Part shown: piece after piece, positions 59,311 through 64,000 of the stretch
How the letters are laid out: each line of letters starts with the position of its first letter
Position numbering within the stretch: the first letter of the stretch is position 1
Source of the DNA: Hypomesus transpacificus
Lineage: Eukaryota; Chordata; Actinopteri; Osmeriformes; Osmeridae
Length of the DNA: 64,000 nucleotides
Assembly: GCF_021917145.1 (NCBI RefSeq)
Contig: NC_061065.1
Location: forward strand, 12,988,394-13,052,393
Reading direction: 5' to 3'
Program-made: the position numbers and the translations under genes
The notes under the pieces: model-generated
What the model was told of the DNA's origin: nothing
Databases searched by the model: none
Seen by the model: the letters and a program-made list of their open reading frames with translations, nothing else

Positions 59311-61395
59311 CACCACGTACAGAATGGAGGTGAGTGTGTGGTGTGCTGTGAAGGAGAGACGGTAGGGATGTGTGTTTGGGCTCTTAATATGTCACGGGGA
59401 CACAGAGGGACACAGCAGGAGAGGCTGGGAAGGAACCCTGTGATTGGACAGCAAGATCTGACACCTCAACTCAAACAAGGACCCTAACCTTAGCCAGTCA
59501 CACATTTTCGCACGGGCAAGTCAATCAAACTTGGTCTTGGAGACACACACACGCATTCTCCCCATCTGTATGCCTGCTCTCTGTTTTGCATGGGAGCTTA
59601 GGAATGTTCTAGCGCCGTAATTGAGCGTAAAGCAGGCTTACACTTGAACCTCCACTAAATGTACCGAAGCAGCAGATTCACCATCAAAGTCACCTGAGAC
59701 TTTATGGTTGATGATAACATTCAGGAAGCGAGGATCTCGAAAAGGAGCCTAGAGAGGGTGCAGGATGGAGACGGCAGCTGGCGGGTTACCGTGACAACGG
59801 GGATTAGCCCTATCCTGATTGGCCTTCGTTCAGCCCAGCAGGGTTCCGTTCTGTCACCGGGGTATTTAACCCCCTCACTCCCACCCTCCTCTGGAAGTTA
59901 GGGACGAGGCAATGCTTAGACACTTCCTTCCATGACTCGACTTGAACTAGGAAATTACACAATCCCACAATGCATCAGAAGTGGGATGACACAAGAGACT
60001 CAGAGACAATATCACACCGTGTTACGTAACATCCAACGTAAAACCTTCACTAGCTTCACTTGTATATCACAGAGGAGAACAAGATGAATTGAGTGTTCAT
60101 CTCGTTAACTGGAAAAACAGACCGGATTGTTAAAATGGAACGAGCACTTTAAATCTCTTATACCTAAATCTACTGGACCCGATTATGAATCAAGATCAAA
60201 TTTCTTGATTAAGCATTTAAGAGTCAGGCCTAATTGATTAACAATAATAACTGGAGTTCAAAATAAATATATGGTAGAACACTCCTGAAAAAGTCCTGAA
60301 CAAATCAAATTAACGTTGATGAAATTAAATTCAAATTCATTAACAATATATTTGGTCGTAGTAAGGGAGCACAATCATTATTCGCTGAAACACAATTTAA
60401 ATAGTAAACAGTCTTGTCATGGAACATTCTAATAGGATCAGAGGAGGAGATGGAGAGCGACACACAGGTTAGGAAAAGAGACAAACAGGTTGTGAGCGAA
60501 AGAGGAAGACGGAGCGCCGGAGAGGTCGACAACTGGAGAAGGGCGTGGCGTCCTTCGTGCATGACATCATCCGAGATGTGTCCACGGACTGCCATGGCAC
60601 AGTCTGACCAGAGGGGGCAGAGCGGGAGCACGGCAGTGGTGGGGAGCATCGTTTGGCCCGCCCTCTCGCTTCACCGCCAGACAGCTGAGCTGACGAGCTA
60701 GTCTAGCTTTTCTGCTTAAGGGGGCCTGGAACCCCACCCTGTCTGACTGAGGCAACATCTCATCTCTGGTACCTCATTCCTCAAATCACATCCTGATGGC
60801 AAGGAGGATTGCCACACTCCCTGTCTGACACAAGTTCATCAAATCTCACCCCTGGAAAGGAGCTTAGGAGAAATGTTTGATTTTCAGACTGACTGGGAGT
60901 TTCAGTAGGTTCACACATGCAGTATCTAGGATTTGTCTTTGTGTGATTGTTTGCAGGGGTGTCAATTGCACCCCTACACACCCACCCACTCCCCCTTATA
61001 TTCTCTGTCTGTATTAGCAGTTTGACAACGCCCTGGAACCTGCTAAAGGTGATTCAGACGTCCTCACACACACATACGTGTGCGTGTTACATCTTTTTTC
61101 AAGCAGTGCTCCCACGCGGAAATGAATCTATCCCTCGACAGACAGTATTCGCGCACATCCGCACGCACACGCCCCCACGAACGTCCTTTGTGTCTGAAAA
61201 GATGCATTTGGGTTGGAAGTGAGAGTGTGTGTGAGGGAGGGGTTGGGAGGGGAGGGGAGAGGGTGGGGAGGGGTCAGTCTGAGTGCTGTGTGTAGTTCTT
61301 GTCCAGAGGCAAATCAAACAGTCATAGACTGACAGTGGCGATATTCAGCTCTCACACAAAGGAAGAGTTCCTTGAACTGAGGGACTCGGGTGGGT
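59311..61395. other. no gene seen
   Basis: Short overlapping frames only. Composition is moderately GC-rich with scattered CA/GA runs. Nothing recognised as RNA gene or mobile element. Confidence 0.35.
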
Positions 61396-61398
61396 GTC

Positions 61399-61552
61399 GG
61401 GTGTGTGTGTGTGTGTGTGTGGGGGGGGGGGGGGGTAGGAGGGGATTTGGGTTGGTTTGTTCCTTTGTGCTCATGATATGCAGGGATGGGGCTGAGGAGA
61501 GGGATGTTGTGTGTACAGTATGTGTGTGTATGTGTGTGTGTGTACGAGGTGA
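61399..61552. repeat. GT microsatellites with poly-G
   Basis: (GT)n followed by a G run at about 61400-61436, and a second (GT)n stretch at about 61508-61545. Confidence 0.9.
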
Positions 61553-61611
61553 ACTTGGAGAGAAGTAGGCCAGTGGGGACAACGAGTGTGACAGCTAGCT
61601 CATCCTGGAAC

Positions 61612-61710
61612 ACACACACATACCAGCCCCCCCCCCACACACAGCCCCCCCCCCATACATACTAGCCCCCCCACACGCACACATCCCCCCCCCACAAACA
61701 CATACACACT
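61612..61710. repeat. CA/poly-C low-complexity tract
   Basis: Runs of C alternate with 'acacacac' units. Confidence 0.85.
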
Positions 61711-63350
61711 AAGACATACTTCCCAATTCATATCAACGAGCATTGCTATGATGCATTGGTATTGTAGATTTGTTGGCATCTGATTTAGCCAAACATCTCG
61801 AATTACAATGACCCACATGAATCGACAACACTGATCCCTTCAGTTAAGTGTTGTTTCATTGTCAAAAATAACACAAACACACCATACAGCCCTCGGTCCG
61901 GATTTAAAAATATTTTTTACACTCTACCATGAGCATTATGGTCTGGCCCTGTCCACATGGCGATTGCATGTGGAGCTTGAGCTTAAACTGCTGTGGCGTG
62001 TTGGGGCGCTCGTGCTGTCTACTGTGTGTGAGGGGCTAGGGTACGGCACACTGTGTTCGTGCCCAGTAATCAGTTGAGCCATTGGCTCCACTCATGTTGA
62101 ACCCCCTCCAATTACCTCAGCTCAGAGAGGCAGCTATAACCTGCTACCTCCACAGCATGGGGAAATGATCTCATTAGTAATTCACCCAACTAGTTCACTC
62201 ACTCTGATCTTCTCGCAGAGCTACTGGTGTGTTTGCACGGCAGGCAAACATTTCAGTGTCTGAAATAAATACTGAGCACAAGTTATCATTGACATGGTCT
62301 AAGACCTGTAGACTTGCATTTGCTCCCAAGGGAACAGTCCTATTCGTGGGCAGCCACAGGCGCTCCATGAGGAAACGCACACCTATCCATACACACACAC
62401 CTGCACCCAATGTACAGTAGAGCTTTGGAGAACGTCTTAGAAGCCTCGTCTGGAAGTGCTGCCACCATCGAGCTCCCTCCCTCCTGATGCCACCATCAGC
62501 CACGTCCACACAGTCCCTCCTGTGGATAACGTGTCACCTCGTGTCCCCCCCCCCTGAGGTGAAGCCCACACAGAGACTTCTTTAAAACCCACATTCACAG
62601 GTGTGAGTTTGCATGGTCGGGCCTTCTTTGTCCTCGGCTGACCCCGTGTCCTGGACTAGCACATGATTGCATAAGCTACTGAAAGGCCACCATTTAGTTT
62701 TTTTCTATTTTTTTCTTCTTCATTCCGGCTATGGTGTAAACAGGATTGATGGCGTGCCAGCTCTCAGGACTTGAGAGTGTTAGCAAGGCCTTTGAAGCCT
62801 CGCAACAGACCCACAGCCCAGAAGGACTGGTTTTGGATCGGTTGGATTTGGATCAGCGCCATCTGCCGAAAAATGAAGTGGACATTATTTTTGCTGACTA
62901 GAACCATATCGCCAAGGATATGTTCTACCTGGAGCCAAAAGGGGATTCTTAAAATTGTTTATCAGAGTGTTTTCCCATAGAGATAAAAACAAGCTTTCTG
63001 GAAGCCTTTGTTCTCTTCTGAAAACTCAAAAGAATAAATTATCATTCATTATTTAAAGTTCAAATGTCTACCTATTACATACTGGCTTCCCTAATGGCAT
63101 TTTACTTTGTGGGAAAGGTGCTTTTGAGGGTGAACCTGAAGGACGATAACACAGTTGACACAATTGGAACCCCAATTCGATGGACACACCACAACAACAC
63201 AGTGACATCAGTACTTGACTGTGGACTACATCCTAAAAGCCTCCAAGGAAATGTGTCAGTTATTACTGTAAAGAGGAACTTGACTCACTACTTACTTTTA
63301 TTGCTCAATCTCCTTGGTGAGAGAATATTTCATGGAGTTAGATTAGTTTC
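61711..63350. other. no supported gene
   Basis: A 96-codon open frame at 63064-63354 has no domain, no splice partner and no homologue that I recognise. The rest is non-coding. Confidence 0.35.
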
Positions 63351-63353
63351 ATA

Positions 63354-63535
63354 ATTCAAACAAACAAACGCAACACGATTCAAACAAACTTAACACGATC
63401 CAAACAAACATAACACGCTTCATACAAACATAACACGATTCAAACAAACAAACGTAACACGATTCAAACAAACGTAACACGATTCACAAATGTATTTCGT
63501 GATTCACAAATGTGACGCGATTCACAAATAAATGA
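63354..63535. repeat. 20-24 bp tandem repeat
   Basis: Units of the form 'attcaaacaaacgtaacacg' repeat seven or more times with length changes, then grade into 'gattcacaaatg' units. Confidence 0.85.
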
Positions 63536-63681
63536 CCCTATTACATTCGTTTGCAACCTGACAAACACAAGTTACAAATCCCTGCATTCGTTGGTGTGAA
63601 TCCCTGCATTCGTTCGTGTGGATTTTTGGAACTTTCCTGACGCGCTTAGATTCACAAATGCATTTTTTCTAAAAGATATCC

Positions 63682-64000
63682 TCTGCAGCCTATCAGATCG
63701 TCTCTTCCAATTTTAGCCAATCACCAGAGAATGTCTAATATGGGTAGACGGGCTCTGCGTTAGCCTAGGAAACACGGAAAATGACTAAACATGAATCCTG
63801 CCATTCTCAACAATATTTTATCAGGTATGATCATCGGTTTAATAAGATTAACAAGCAATATTTCACCTACATGCTACCAGACGACATTGCTCGTGATCTG
63901 AAGGAGACGATGTCCGTCATTATGGCAGGTTGTTGAAGTCCACATAGACACGTTAATGTGATTGGCTAAAATTGGAAGAGACGATCTGATAGGCTGCAGA
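63682..64000. mobile_element. perfect 43-bp inverted repeat, probable DNA-transposon end pair
   Basis: 63682-63724 (starting 'tctgcagcctatcagatcg') is the exact reverse complement of 63958-64000. The 233-base spacer has no long open frame. A perfect pair this long is typical of a MITE or other terminal-inverted-repeat element. The right end coincides with the window edge, so the repeat may continue. Confidence 0.65.

Noticed and set aside
63064-63354. 96-codon frame starting MSTYYILASLMAFYF
   Set aside because: The start is hydrophobic like a signal anchor, but there is no conserved domain, promoter or partner exon that I can point to.
63354-63535. Possible CRISPR-like regular repeat
   Set aside because: Units are directly adjacent with no unique spacers; it is a eukaryotic tandem repeat.

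Overview
The window looks like nuclear DNA from a ray-finned (teleost) fish. Genes are split by GT-AG introns, intergenic DNA is AT-rich, and there are dinucleotide microsatellites. Fish-type mobile elements are common: tRNA-derived SINEs ending in a 'gcagacgct...gcgactt' tail, Tc1-like, hAT-like and tyrosine-recombinase elements, and an L2-like LINE. I cannot name the species; a basal euteleost is only a guess.

Left part (1-20 kb): three ordinary genes. At 8615-9592 (+) lies a small single-pass membrane protein that fits NRAC/C14orf180. At 11035-12621 (-) is a complete four-exon tmem179. At 14599-16808 (+) is a complete three-exon peripherin-2-family (rds) tetraspanin. NRAC next to TMEM179 matches the order at human 14q32.33. 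The first 8.6 kb and 17-20.5 kb are non-coding as far as I can see.

Middle part (20.6-55.6 kb): a tandem array of one immunoglobulin-superfamily receptor family, all on the + strand. The full plan is signal exon (61 nt), V-like Ig exon, 45-nt stalk exon, transmembrane exon, three small tail exons (one duplicated in two genes) and a last exon with an ITIM (VTYASV). I call the units IgR-1 (20867-23834), IgR-2 (25308-31277), IgR-3 (33023-35703), IgR-4 (40846-44161) and IgR-5 (52941-55577). Two orphan transmembrane exons lie at 37145 and 51281. IgR-1 is intact apart from a 100-N gap in exon 1. IgR-2 carries five V exons but a broken transmembrane exon and no ITIM. IgR-3 is usable with altered splicing. 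IgR-4 would make a short-tailed receptor. IgR-5 has a frameshift at the end of its V exon. After most V exons sits a conserved 65-nt in-phase exon-like segment that ends in a stop, a candidate alternative secreted end. The array is riddled with insertions: Tc1 remnants ahead of four units, SINEs, two solo-LTR-like elements, two copies of a tyrosine-recombinase element, a hAT-like element with a perfect 8-bp target duplication, a LINE just upstream of IgR-5, and a fossil retroviral env piece.

Right part (56-64 kb): no gene that I can support. It holds several microsatellites, a 20-odd-bp tandem repeat and, at the very end, a perfect 43-bp inverted repeat.

The array is the most interesting content: a birth-and-death cluster of putative inhibitory leukocyte receptors that I cannot place in a named fish family (NITR, NILT, CD300-like, DICP and others) from sequence alone.
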